From assembly GCA_048772705.1 (NCBI GenBank), contig JBLWGC010000202.1, positions 1 to 64,000 of the forward strand: DNA of 64,000 nt, written 5' to 3'. Shown here piece by piece: positions 63,942 to 64,000 of this stretch. The stretch's first letter is position 1. Each line of letters opens with the position of its first letter. The translations under genes and the position numbers were made by a program. Under the pieces are notes generated by a model. That model saw nothing but the letters and a program-made list of their open reading frames with translations, searched no databases and was not told the origin of the DNA. Source of the DNA: Leidyana gryllorum EB-2025a. Lineage: Eukaryota > Apicomplexa.

Positions 63942-64000
63942 GGCAGAAAAAAGAGTCTATCCACTATGAGAATTGATGGTGACCATGCGGAGAATCGAGA

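Overview
The window is from a gene-dense nuclear genome of a unicellular eukaryote. It holds about 35 host protein-coding genes in 64 kb, most with very short GT-AG introns (typically 40-55 nt). Genes lie on both strands and intergenic gaps are often only tens of bases. The lineage is not certain. The ribosomal protein S4 reads '[15 protein letters not shown]', which as I remember the family is the apicomplexan/alveolate form; opisthokonts have 'DARTIRY.DPLIKVND'. RPA1 seems to lack the N-terminal RPA70N domain, and there is a polypeptide GalNAc-transferase with a ricin-type lectin tail. My best guess is an alveolate, possibly Perkinsus-like. This is inference only. All intron calls come from reading frames and splice consensus by eye.

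Layout. 0-7.2 kb: C-terminal part of importin-4, a CAND1-like HEAT protein, and an FKBP-TPR isomerase. 7.2-11.6 kb: a gene-poor stretch around one F-box gene. 11.8-19.1 kb: GalNAc-transferase followed at once by a GDP-fucose-type nucleotide-sugar transporter, converging on a PICH/ERCC6L-like Snf2 translocase and an NTF2-like protein. 19.3-30.1 kb: a TOG/CLASP-like protein, several unrecognised proteins and RPS4. 30.3-42.3 kb: a long acidic protein, tRNA-His guanylyltransferase (THG1), RPA1 and a rhodanese plus dead-phosphatase protein resembling STYXL1. 42.4-45.5 kb: a 1028-residue secreted protein with about twelve 20-residue repeats, His clusters and a duplicated terminal domain. 45.8-51.9 kb: a formin, Sas10/Utp3 and two unrecognised proteins. 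52-61 kb: a cluster of small secreted proteins, four of which share a two-unit Q-[FY]-G-x-x-N repeat. A whole-looking Ty3/gypsy-type LTR retrotransposon (54592-59521) sits inside this cluster. 61-64 kb: a small unknown gene, an intronless bacterial-type YdgJ-like dehydrogenase and an unknown protein.

Themes. Housekeeping genes (nuclear import, cullin regulation, replication, ribosome assembly, mitotic chromatin, tRNA maturation) are packed among lineage-specific secreted proteins. Several divergent pairs have start codons only 21-40 bp apart. Several same-strand neighbours overlap or are 12-40 bp apart, so transcription units must share promoters or be processed from common transcripts. Many introns carry a GT/CA-rich palindrome (core ACACGTGTGT or ACGCGTGT). 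The strongest candidates for undescribed biology are the repeat protein at 42416-45502, the Q-[FY]-G-x-x-N secreted family, the intron palindrome and the membrane-anchor-like pseudophosphatase.
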